Positions 12,162 through 22,060 of a stretch of DNA of 64,000 nucleotides are shown here, piece by piece. The first letter of the stretch is position 1, and each line of letters starts with the position of its first letter. The notes under the pieces were generated by a model, which was given only the letters and a program-made list of their open reading frames with translations, was not told the DNA's origin and did no database searches. The stretch spans positions 23,151,273 to 23,215,272 of the forward strand of contig CM063248.1 in the NCBI GenBank assembly GCA_032158295.1, given 5' to 3'. Made by a program: the position numbers and the translations under genes. The stretch comes from Pycnopodia helianthoides (taxonomy: Eukaryota > Echinodermata > Asteroidea > Forcipulatida > Asteriidae).

Positions 12162-12429
12162 TGCACAGTGCTAGTGTATGGGCCGTTGGATCAGGGCCTA
12201 TTTTTCCTGCTTTCGTAAGCACCGATTCTTTGCTTACACGGTAAGCGGAGCCATGACTTTGAGGCCCGGGACGCGATTTTTTTTATGCAGCACACGTCGG
12301 CTATGGAGTCTACAGTTGAGGGATATGCTTTTCTTCCTATCCCTTAACTATTGACTCCGTAGCCAGCGTTGTGCATGCAGAACATAAATTTGCGCCCAGC
12401 TAGCTGCTAAGTACGAAAATATGCTTAGC
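11310..12429. mobile_element. Foldback element with near-perfect 268-bp inverted arms
   Basis: The arms at 11310-11578 and 12162-12429 are reverse complements with about one difference visible by eye (GATAGGGAAG versus GATAGGAAG). They begin GCTAAGCATATTTTCG and run to a CCATACACTAGCAC inner edge. The spacer is the minisatellite described above. No transposase is present. The near-identity implies recent insertion or gene conversion. Monomers of the spacer satellite also lie directly left of the element. Confidence 0.8.
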
Positions 12430-12626
12430 ATGAAATTTCTTCCTTGATAAAAACAGGATTACCAACCAAATTTCCATTTGTTGCATATTGCTTGTTAATG
12501 GTATTCAGCTGTTGTTTGCTTATCCTGAAAATCACGTGGAAATTTGGCTGGTAATCCTGTTTTTATCGAGGCAAAAATTTCATGCTAAGCAAATTTTTGT
12601 GCTAAGCAGCTCTATGAAATTGGGCA
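12422..12626. mobile_element. GCTAAGCA hairpin MITE, copy A
   Basis: Inverted arms read TGCTTAGCATGAAATTTCTT...GATAAAAACAGGATTACC on one side and the complement on the other, around ATTCAGCTGTTGTTTGC. It ends GCAGCTCTATGAAATTGGGC. It abuts and partly shares the GCTTAGCA end of the foldback element on its left. A second copy lies at 17257-17480. Confidence 0.75.
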
Positions 12627-13245
12627 CTGACGCGCTTTTGTCACAAAGTTAATCCTGAATATTTTCTATAGCGCCCTCTTTTGTCGATGAGAAAAGTAAG
12701 TAAACACCAGTAACTTTCCGACACATTATTTTGACGTTTGCGGGAAGCGTGGAGTGAACGGAAAGAATTCTCGAGGTAAGCTACAAAAAAGTTCGTTTAA
12801 AGCAAGCTTTATTGAAATATATGTGAAGATAACTTGGGTAATGTTGCTAGTGTATATCATGGATTAATTTGGTGTAAAACTACAGTGAAATTTGTTGTCA
12901 TCCTTCTGTAAACGTTAGTGTGTAGTACAGTGTGCATGCATGGTGTATGCTAGCCCACCTTGTTGGGCTGTCATGGCTCTCTTTTAACATCGGTCATATA
13001 ACACTCACCATCCAGCCCACCATCTCTACGCACCATAGACTAGAGAAAGTGTTTGCCCGACACACTGGTAGTTTCTGATTGCAAATTTCTCCCATTTCTA
13101 AACATCCCATACTATTCAAACCTACTCATATTATTCCTTACATAAAACATCATAATTACGTCTCCCTCACTAACTCATAATGGTATTCAACTGTATTCAA
13201 CATCTTGCAATAGATGTGAAAATGTTGTGCTGCTTCCAGTTTTAA

Positions 13246-15607
13246 ATGAATCAAACAAATACTAGCATAGATCCAGATCTAAATTTTGAAGCCCCTGATA
13301 TTCACTGTAAATATTATGACCAAGATCAATTTCTTGATAACTTCAAGAGTAACACTGATAGTAAATTATTACATATTAACGCTCGCAGTTTACCCAAAAA
13401 TATTTCAAATATTGTTAATTATGTTAACCTACTTGAAAACAGTTTCTCGGTTATTGGGATACCTGAAACGTGGCTAAAGGATATTCATGATCCACTGATT
13501 CAAATTCAAAATTACACAGTTGAAGGTTTTTGCAGACAAAATAAAAGAGGTGGTGGGGTGGCACTATATATAAAACAAGATCTTGGATATATTATTCGCA
13601 ATGATTTATGTGTGAATGATTCTGAAATTGAATCTTGTTTTATTGAGCTCGTTAATACTCACAAAGTAAATGTTATAATTGGAACTGTATACAAACCACC
13701 ATGTGCTTCATGTGATAATTTTACAGATCAAATCAATGAAATCTTAGGACATGTTAATGCTGAGAATAAAAAGTGTTATATTATGGGTGTTTTCAATATC
13801 AACTTACTCCAGTATGACACTGATAATACTGTACAAAACTTTATTAATGTTCTTTCTTCTCAATCGTTTTATCTCACCATAAGTAAACCAACAAGAATAG
13901 CAAGTTATAGTGCAACCTTAATTGACAACATTTTGACAAATGATTTTCTGAACCATTCTGCTGGTATTTTAGTAACTGACATAAGTGACCATTTACCTGT
14001 ATTCTTAATTATTGATCAATTTAAAGAAAAAATCCAGGGTGAAAGAAAATATGGCAGCCGTGATTTCAACATGAATAACGTAAAATGCTTTAATGATGAT
14101 CTAAATGAGACTGATTGGAATTGTTTAAAGTCTCCAAATGATATTCATGGTATATACAATACTTTCCTAGAGCATGTACAAACATTGTATGACAAAAATT
14201 TCCCTGTGCAAGAAGTCAAATGCCGTTATGATAAATGTGAGTCTCCGTGGCTATCGGATGGTATTTATACATAAAAAGGGCAAGAAGAATGATATTAAAA
14301 ACTATAGACCCATTACAGTAGTATCTATATTCTCAAAAACTTTTGAAAAGTTAATTTATACTAGATTAAACTCTTTTATAAACAAAAACAATATTCTGTC
14401 TGAATCGCAATTTGGATTTAGAGAAAATCGCTCTACTGACCTAGCAATTTCGTATGTAGTTAATAAATTATCACAAGCTATAGATGATAAGAACATCTCT
14501 GTTGGTATATTTTTGGACTTGTCCAAGGCTTTCGACACAGTTAATCATGAAATTTTGCTTCGTAAATTAGAACACTACGGTATCCGTGGAATAGCCTTGG
14601 ACTTGTTCAAAAGTTACTTATCAAATAGAAAACAACTTGTTTCGTATAATGCTGTCAATTCTATTGATCAACTTATGTCTTGTGGAGTTCCACAAGGTTC
14701 TGTGTTAGGTCCCTTGCTTTTCATTATTTCTGATATTATTTCATTTTGCTTATTTGCAGATGACACAAGTTTATTGTACAGTCATAATAATGTAGATGCA
14801 GCAATTCAGAACCTTAATTTGGAACTTGAAAAAATAAGTACTTGGCTTTTAGCCAAGTACTTATTTTTTCTATAGTAAGTTTTTTTTATAGTAAGTTATG
14901 TATTAATGTGCTAAAATCTAATTATGTCATATTTTGTGCAAATCATACTCAATCTATCCCCTTAGTTCTGAATGGTATGAATTTAAATAGAGTGAAAGAC
15001 ACGAAATTCTTAGGTATATATATTGATGAACATTTAACTTGGAAAAATCATATCAATGATGTATCAAGTAAAATATCAAAAAATGTGGGTATAATGAATC
15101 GTTTAAAGTTTTTCCTACCTAGTAATATCTTATTAACCATCTATAATTCTTCTGTTCTGCCGTATTTGATCTATTGCATTCTCATATGGGGTGGTTCTTC
15201 AACTCAGTGTAAGAGATTATTTACGTTACAAAAGCGGGCAGTTCGCATCATTTCTAATGCTGGTTATCGTGATCATTCAGCTCCACTTTTTGAACAATTT
15301 AAACTTCTAAAAATCAATGACCTTTATAATCTTAATTTAGGTAAATTTATGTATAAATACAACCATAATGCATTACCTTCTTGTTTTAATTCTTTCTTAT
15401 ACCTTAACTTCAAATATTCATTCGTATGATACTCGAAGTACCCGTAAGAAAAATCTTTATGTCCGTTTCAACAGAACATCGTTGTTTAGAAATAGTAATG
15501 TCCAACGTGGTACTACATATTGGAATAGTCTCAGTGATTCGTTAAAATCTGCACCTACTTTGTCAAATTTTGCAAACAAATTAAAAGCACAGTTCCTTAA
15601 TTGTTAG
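13246..15607 (+). mobile_element. Decayed non-LTR retrotransposon (endonuclease + reverse transcriptase)
   Basis: The first frame (13246-14273) is an APE-type endonuclease: LLHINARSLPKN, PETWL, GTVYKPP and SDHLPVF are visible. The usual GDFN motif reads GVFN, which would remove a catalytic Asp. After an internal deletion the RT follows (about 14265-14870) with FLDLSKAFDTVNHE (motif A), CGVPQGSVLGPLLF (B) and FADDTSLL (C). Residues normally between B and C are missing. The connection and C-terminal region continues (about 14895-15605) in shifted frames with FLGIYIDEHLTWKNHI, RAVRIISNAGYR and a YDTRSTRKKNLYV ending. The motifs fit the CR1/Jockey group. Deletions, frameshifts and the motif loss show an inactive copy. 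Confidence 0.88.
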
Positions 15608-15928
15608 TAGTGAAAGAAAAGTTATGACATATTTCCGGATGATGTTTTGTCTTTGTACCTACATGTTTTTATGTAAGTCAGTTTTGTGATAGTCTGTTGG
15701 TGTGTTTGTATGTTGTTTGTCTGTCCGTAGGTACGGGAACAAAAGCTTTGCTTCACCCTGGCCTAAATGTAGTCCTGTTTGTGATTATTTATTCAACTTC
15801 CGTGTAAATTGTTATTGTCTTTACTACTTCTCTGGTTTGCCATTATATATTCATATCATGTACCTTAACTTTAACGATGTACACAAATGTAACTTTATGG
15901 CAGCATTGAAATAAATGTGATTAATTAT

Positions 15929-16265
15929 TACATTTCCAAATTTACTTTGATACATGACAGGGATTACCAAATGATACCTTTGTCCAGATGTAATGATTTG
16001 AAAATGGCACAAAAAAAACCGCCATCTTAATTATGATTCTCTGCCTGGTGATCGTGAGAAGTCAGGGCGCCCGGCTGATCTGGCCGTGTGTGTGCACGGT
16101 AAATCATGAATATGCATGAGTGACGTCACGCGGCGCTGCTATACTCTGCTTTGCTCTATATATGCATGGCAAGTCATGAATATGCATAAGACGTCACGCG
16201 GTATAACGAATAGCCGGGCGTCGCAGGTACTACATGACGTAATCATGCATATTCAATTCCACACA

Positions 16266-16312
<47 letters not shown>

Positions 16313-16509
16313 CCACAGATCAGCCTGGCGCCCTGACTTTTCACGATCACCAGGCAGAGAATCATAATTAAGATGGCGGCCACCGAGTCACGACGTACTT
16401 GAATGTAATTTTTGTACACGTTTTTTTGTGCCATTTTCAAATCATCACATCTGGACAAAGGTATCATTTGGTAATCCCTGTCATGTATCAAAGTAAATTT
16501 GGAAATGTA
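15929..16509. mobile_element. Inner foldback element with (CA)n loop
   Basis: The left arm 15929-16094 and right arm about 16304-16509 are inverted copies sharing TACATTTCCAAATTTACTTT ends and a CCGCCATCTTAATTATGATT segment. The right arm carries about 50 extra bases. The loop contains two TGACGTCA-like/ATGACGT motifs, TGAATATGCAT repeats and a (CA)n microsatellite at about 16268-16310. No coding capacity. Confidence 0.8.
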
Positions 16510-17228
16510 AGGAATAATATGAGTAGATTTGAATAGTGTGGAATGTTTAGAAATGGGAGAAATTTGCAGAAACTACCAGTGTGTCGGGCAAACACTTTCT
16601 CTATTCTATGGTGCGTAGAGATGGTGGGCTGTAATGGTGAGTGTTATATGACCGATGTTAAAAGAGAGCCATGACAGCCCAACAAGGTGGGCTAGGTGTA
16701 TGCACCATCATGCATGTATTGGAGGAAGGTTCCCCGCTAGCCCTAGTACAAAGGACGTCAGTATCCGTTGCACTGCACTGACGTCCTGGGTATCAAGCTT
16801 ACCTGATTTAAGAAGCTGGAAATTCCCTCATTTATTCTTTGTGTCCTAAAATACACTTTTGATGGTTCCACCACAAATAACAAATATCCATGGGTGACAT
16901 TATTTCAGAAAATAAATTGGAGTTCTGTGCTTTCGATGTTATCATCATGTACCAATTGCCCGCATGCCAGACATGCATAACAACCCCGGCCGTCACAGGA
17001 AGAACATGCTGCACGAACGAGCGTGGCCAACCTCGTTTTCAGGGGTGATCGATCTCGCAAGTCTTCCCAAGCGAGTTAGACTGGAAGTTACAAGAGAGAC
17101 GTATATTTTAATTTTATTTTCTCAGATAATGTCACCCAAGGATAAAATTAACACATCTGAACCCAGCCTTCATGTAATTGCAGACATAAGGAATACAAGA
17201 ACGAAACTTCAGCTTCCTCTGTATAAAA

Positions 17229-17594
17229 GATTACTTCTACAACTCTAGAACTTAAGTTTCATAGAACTGCTAAGCACAACAATTTGCTTAGCATGAAATT
17301 TCTTCCTTGATAAAAACATGGTTACCAACCAAATTTCCATGTGTCTTGTTACTGGTATTCAGCTGTTGTTTGCTAATCCCGAAAATCACGTGTAAATTTG
17401 GTTGGTAATCCTGTTTTTATCAATGAAGAAATTTCATGCTAAGCAAATTGTTGTGCTTAGCAGCTCCATGAAATTGGGCCCAGGACTCCGTCGCGTTGTA
17501 TGCAACAGAGGAGTCCTACCAGGGCTACCCCCAGCATGCAATGCATGTACCCATTTCTTGGGTAGATTACTTCTACAACTCTAGAATTTAAGTT
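17229..17594. repeat. 33-bp direct repeats flanking a GCTAAGCA MITE (copy B)
   Basis: GATTACTTCTACAACTCTAG followed by AA(C/T)TTAAGTT occurs at 17229-17260 and again at about 17563-17594. Between them lies a second GCTAAGCA hairpin MITE (17257-17480), whose inverted arms share TTTCATGCTAAGCAAATTGT and which ends CCATGAAATTGGGCCC. It is closely similar to the copy at 12422-12626. Confidence 0.7.
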
Positions 17595-17649
17595 CTAGTT
17601 CTACTACTAAGGACAAAATAAAACTTATACAGCATTATGTAATTATTTA

Positions 17650-17895
17650 CAAGATGTTCTGGCGCAATCTACAGCCAACCATGCCAAAAAACACTGGCAA
17701 TACTTTTCTCTTAAAAATAAGTGTACTTGGTTCTTGTATGCGTTACACATGTCCCATCCAAAGGATAAAGCAATAATGGTTTAGTGTCTTGCTTAAGAAA
17801 ACAAGTGTCAAGACCAAGACTACAACCCACACTCTGCTGATCAGAAACACCAGAGCTTGAGTCCAGTGTGCTTGACCTCTCGGCCATGATATGCC
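17650..17895 (-). mobile_element. tRNA-derived SINE, minus orientation (old copy)
   Basis: On the minus strand it starts with a tRNA-Ser/Leu-like head (GGCATATCATGGCCGAGAGG, then TGATCAGCAGAGTGTGGGTTGTAG around the B box) followed by AAGCAAGACACTAAACCATT. It is the same family as the better copies at 45147-45562 and 55048-55463. It lies between the MITE and the CC2D1-like remnant. Confidence 0.7.
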
Positions 17896-18342
17896 AGTCT
17901 TCTTCTGCAAGCGCAAGATGCATGCAGCAGGCAGTGTCGTTGGTGGTTGTATTGACTAATTGGAGATTAAAATAAAGAAATAATACGACCTGCAGGAATT
18001 TATAAATAAGGCTATTAAACGAGTAACTATTTGTACATGGCCTAATGTAGATGAACCAACAAGAGTTCCTCCAGCCAAGCAGCTGAAGATTCAAGCACCA
18101 GTATTGGCGTCTCGGCCCCAGCTGGAAGCATTGAGGCGGCCCCACCCCCCTCCTCTTCATCCTCCTCAGATCCACATGTACCTAGAACCACACTAGAGGC
18201 ATTACAACAGCGTTGTGATAGCTACAAAGGCATTGTTGGATAAGGCAGCCACTGAAGGGAACGCCAGTAAATGCCTGCAGTCTTGGAAGGACTACAAAGG
18301 TAAGAGTGTAAGTAGAATGTTGCTACATGTATAATGAATAAT

Positions 18343-18530
18343 GCGCTTGGGTTGGCATAGTGGTATCTTTCCCCGCCTTCCATCTCAAGGACCCCATTTC
18401 AAATCACTCCAGGGGCACTATGTGGATCATAATGGGTTTTCATCCTCACCTGATTGCGTGAGTTTTCTCTGGAATAATTCTCTTAGGTTTTCTCTTGGCT
18501 AGTATGGGGTGATTAGGTTCCCTTTTAGAT
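18343..18530 (+). mobile_element. tRNA-like SINE remnant inside the CC2D1-like intron
   Basis: GGTTGGCATAGTGGTATCTT resembles an A box, and CATTTCAAATCACTCCAGG a degenerate B box, followed by a tail rich in GTTTTCTCT. It is an old SINE-type insertion; I cannot assign the family. Confidence 0.45.
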
Positions 18531-18946
18531 ATGAGGGTCTGTTTCTATGGTGTAAAATTTTCAGAACTCCCCAAGTCAAATCTTACATGTACCTGTATGA
18601 AGCTGCTATTGTCACTAGATTAACATTCCATAGCTGTATACAATGTTTGTCAATGGGTTTTGAATGTCAAAAATTCCTCATAAATCCATCTTTCTGTGAT
18701 ATAATTCAGCTCTCAACGTTGAACATTTCTGGAAACTTTCAACACAAATATTCAATACAAGGAAAGGGTATGGTCACCCCCTGATAATTTAAAATAGAAT
18801 GGAAACATTAGATTTAGGAAATATTTTCTCTTCATTTTTTCTTATTGTGTGAAGTGTTATCAAGATGCTGTTATGAAATAGAAAGCAGGCAGACGCCATG
18901 GACCTATATTCAAAACAATAATTGACAGTTCATCTAGTATCAGTGG

Positions 18947-19646
18947 CAGGCCTGGAATTTCATCTTTGAGAGGGCAAGTCCAAAGATTGGATTGCCCTTC
19001 CACGCGGTTTTTTTCTTGGGTCGGTCGGTCGATTTTTTAATTTTATTTTTTATTTTTTACTCAAGGTACATATACATGTACATGTACATGCAGCTGTCAC
19101 ATGTTCTCTAGTGCATGCTCATGTGTAAACAATAATGTTACAAAGGTTTGTATTTTATTTCTGTGTTCTTTTTATTAAAATGTCCTGAAAATGTCCATGC
19201 ACAAAATACACCAAGGCAAACTCGAGTCAAAGTACTAAAAATGTGCCGTGAAATATATACTGTTTATGATTGCCCTGTTTGTCATGTACCTGGCGAAAAA
19301 ATATAATGAATTATGGTTAAAAAATATGTGTCTGTCATCTATATTTTAAACAAAGGGCAACCATATTTACCATTTTGTAAGCATAAATATTCATGAAATC
19401 AAAATTCTGAAGTGAAAAAAAGGGAACCCCCCCCCCAAAAAAAAACGTGACCGAGATTTTGCTACTTTTACGGTCGGTCGGGAAAGGGCAATCCAACCAA
19501 TTTTTTTTTTAGGTCTTATCTTTTTTGCAAAGGTTTCTTCAATTGGAAAATCATTAAGTCTATGGGGATATTTTAAAGGGGCACCAACGCCAAGACTAGG
19601 GGAACAGAGTACAGGGCACCCATGGTCTCAGTGTAATTCTAGGCCT
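18947..19646. mobile_element. Transposon-like element with CAGGCCTGGAATT ends
   Basis: The left end CAGGCCTGGAATTTCA and right end GTAATTCTAGGCCTG are inverted. Imperfect CAGTG copies flank both sides. Inside are inverted GGTCGGTCGG and ACGGTCGGTCGG motifs next to GGGCAAT(C) words, suggesting a nested palindrome. No coding sequence. The borders are approximate. The ends resemble those of the element at 28204-28557. Confidence 0.5.
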
Positions 19647-20149
19647 GCAGTGACACAACAGCTATATATACACATGTAGATATAAACATGTACATGTATA
19701 TCATTATATCTATAGCAAAAGTTATTTATGTCATCACATTGACAGACGAATGTGAGACATTTGGGTTCAATTTGAAATATTTTTCTTTTTATCTTTGCAG
19801 CAAAGAAGCTCAGAATCTGAAGAACATGAGGGTTCTTGTTGAGAGAAAGAAACGGTTTAAGATGCTAGCCATCAAAGCTAAGAAAGGGCGATACAGATGA
19901 AGCTACGAGATTTCTGAAAATAGCAAAGGTATATTGTCTCATTATTACTGTTACTACTTTAATTCTCTCCACAAGTTCAATAAAAATTTACACACAAAAG
20001 AGATCAAAAATAGATATGGAGAAGGCTAGACTGAGGAGGAAAATGTAAATTTTCCTATAACCTAAAGGTTCGTCAGTCTGCTGATTACAATATTTCTAAA
20101 AGGTACAGACACTCAATATACACAGGGAAAAAAGATAACAATTACGGTA

Positions 20150-20826
20150 CAAAGATATAAACAATTAAAAACTTTGAGTTGCGTAGAATCGAGGAGAAAG
20201 CTGTTGACTGCTGCTTTGAATAAAGAGATAGATGTCAAACAACGGATATCGATGGGCAATGAGTTCCACAAGGCAGGAACACTATGAAAAAAAGAATACT
20301 TTAAACTATTTTGTCAAGAAAAAGGAATTGTGAAATTAGGAAAAATCTTGAGGTTGGTTGATTTGAAACGAAGAGTTGTCAATGCTGGTGTGATTATAAA
20401 ATATTTGATTAAAGAACGTAAGCTCATCAACTCTCTCCTTGATTCAAGCGATGTGAGATTTAGTAAAGTCAACCTTTGTGAGTAATTCAGGTAGTCAGCC
20501 TGATTATGGTTAATTGAATTCTGTCTAAAAATGAATCTGGTAAAATCACGCTGGACCTTTTCTATATGATTTATATTGCACTTTGTGGGGTGATTCCATA
20601 CGGGACTGACATATTCAATAATCAGTCTACAGAGTGCTAGAAAAAGCTGGTATGAAAGCTTAGAATAACCACAAGTTCTCTTAATGAAACCCAGTGTTTG
20701 TGTAGCTTTACAACAAATTGTATTGATATGAGTTAGCCATTTAAGATCTGATTGAATTGTTATTCCAAGATACTTATGATCTGTAGTTATGAACGCATGG
20801 TCATCCAAGATACTATAATCATACAA
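20150..20826 (-). mobile_element. 3' fragment of a LINE reverse transcriptase ORF, minus strand
   Basis: The minus-strand frame from 20826 reads DHKYLGITIQSDLKW, INTICCKATQTLGFIKR, LIIEYVSPVWNH and IEKVQRDFTRFIF, the connection domain seen in CR1/Jockey-type ORF2 proteins. It stops at about 20314. The homologous tail SVPALWNSLPIDIR continues in another frame to about 20215, so the copy is frameshifted and 5'-truncated. Confidence 0.8.
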
Positions 20827-20840
20827 AAATAATTGTGAAG

Positions 20841-20932
20841 GTCTCGGTCTCGGACACTCTGGTCTCGGTCTTGTTCTCGACTTGCTGGGTCTTGGTCTTG
20901 GTCTTGGTCTCGGTCTTGGTCTTGGTCTCGGG
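20841..20932. repeat. Hexanucleotide (GGTCTT/GGTCTC)n tract
   Basis: Imperfect tandem GGTCTT and GGTCTC units, best preserved at 20890-20932. Translated frames give Leu-Gly or Lys-Thr repeats, which are artefacts of the repeat. Confidence 0.85.
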
Positions 20933-21424
20933 TGTACCAGTCTTGACTACAACACTGGTATGTTGCACAATGGTCAATGCATGGAGGTAGATATCCTCCA
21001 TGGTCAGTGTAACCTTTCAGTGATGTCTCTTTTCTTAAACATCATTGTTTCCATAGGAATAGCTTGGTGATCAGTTTGATGCAAAATTTTCAGAGTGTGG
21101 ACTGGCCTAGGGCGCTTCAATACCATTCTTTGATTGAGCTTAGAGCAGTTTTTTTGTCACACCCTGTTTTTCTAATATAAAATTGTGTACAGTTGTATAA
21201 AATTGTGTACAGTTGTACCAAGAAACACTTGAGTGATCACTCAGACTCTACACGCACCAGATAAATGTATGAGTAGGCAGTTCCGTCAACTGATATTTTG
21301 TATGCAAACATTTCCCCGCACGCACACACTCACTGGCCCCGAAAAAAAGAGCAAACATACTAAACCATAACTCACATTTTGTTTACCCCACAACCCCGAA
21401 ACTTTATACAGCAGGCAAATTGTT

Positions 21425-22060
21425 GGGGTACCCCTCTGCTAGAACATAGGATTCTCACTGCCTCTAGCTACTGGGCAATCTTGGTGGTCTAGTTGATAAG
21501 ACATCTACTCTAAAATGGCAAAGGTCATGGGCCCGAATCCCACGCGAGTATTCTGGATTTTTTTCAGGGAACTCCGCAAAGTACTGAGAATTTAGTACTT
21601 TACGTAAATCGGGTGGGTGTAAAAACCAAATAATATTATTTATCCTAATGCAAATTTATCATCTATAAAATTGTTAGGGTACCCACTGCTAAAACATGGG
21701 ATTCAAACTTCTTCTAGCTATCACGCAATCTCTGTGGTCTTGTTGATAAGACATTTGCTCTAGAATGGCAAAGATCGTGGGTTTTTATTCCATGGGACTA
21801 ATTAATGTGGATTTTTTCACAGAACTCGGGAAAGTACTTTGTATACAGTGTTTTACAATCATCGGTGTTAGGGCTGTAAAACCAAATAATATTATTTTTT
21901 CCCAGATGCAAAATTATAATCTATAAAATTTTTGGGGTAGCCAATGCTAAAACATAGGATTCAAACTGCCCCTAGCTACAGGGCCATCTATGTGGTCTAG
22001 TTGATAAGAATTCTGCTCTAGAATGGCAAAGGTTGTAGTCTTGGTTCCAAGACCTTAGCA
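21425..22060. repeat. Three tandem copies of a tRNA-like repeat, about 240 bp each
   Basis: Units start near 21425, 21670 and 21925. Each contains GGGGTA(C/G)CC, GCTA(A/G)AAC(A)TGGGAT, a GTGGTCTAGTTGATAAGA segment like a tRNA A box and, in the first unit, GGGCCCGAATCCCACGCGAG like a B box. AACCAAATAATATTATTT follows in the first two units. A single related copy lies at about 23845-23935. This is a tRNA-derived SINE tandemly multiplied; the third unit is truncated near 22060. Confidence 0.65.

Larger units (their letters stand above)
12931..16715. repeat. Outer inverted repeat (213-bp arms) enclosing a LINE and a foldback element
   Basis: The left arm 12931-13143 and right arm 16505-16715 are inverted copies. 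They share AGCCCACCTTGTTGGGCTGT at the outer side and TCATATTATTCCTTACAT at the inner side, with a few percent mismatch. The spacer of about 3.4 kb holds a decayed LINE (13246-15607) and an inner foldback (15929-16509). The simplest reading is an older foldback element split by later insertions, but the order of events is inferred. Confidence 0.75.
18064..19928 (+). pseudogene. CC2D1/Lgd-like DM14-repeat fragment, two exons, frameshifted
   Basis: Exon A (about 18064-18299) has a Ser/Pro-rich stretch (EAAPPPSSSSSSDPHVP) then TTLEALQQRCDSYK and, one frame over, ALLDKAATEGNASKCLQSW, ending at a GTAAGA donor. Exon B (19801-19928) follows a TTTGCAG acceptor and reads NMRVLVERKKRFKMLAIKAK then, one frame over, GDTDEATRFLKIAK before GTATAT. 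These match successive DM14 repeats of CC2D1A/CC2D1B (Drosophila Lgd), endosomal ESCRT-III-binding proteins. Each exon needs a one-base correction at a homopolymer (AAA near 18229, GGG near 19887). The phase between the two exons does not fit unless an alternative acceptor or a lost exon is assumed. No C2 domain or other exons were found. It is either a pseudogene fragment or part of a gene damaged by base-call errors. Confidence 0.55.

Noticed and set aside
11518..12244. Several overlapping 60-120-codon frames with repeated VHSVWG/CTHWLC peptides
   Set aside because: They are translations of the alternating 59/62-bp minisatellite in all three frames.
16116..16491. Frames with His-Thr or Val-Cys runs
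   Set aside because: They are translations of the (CA)n microsatellite in the inner foldback.
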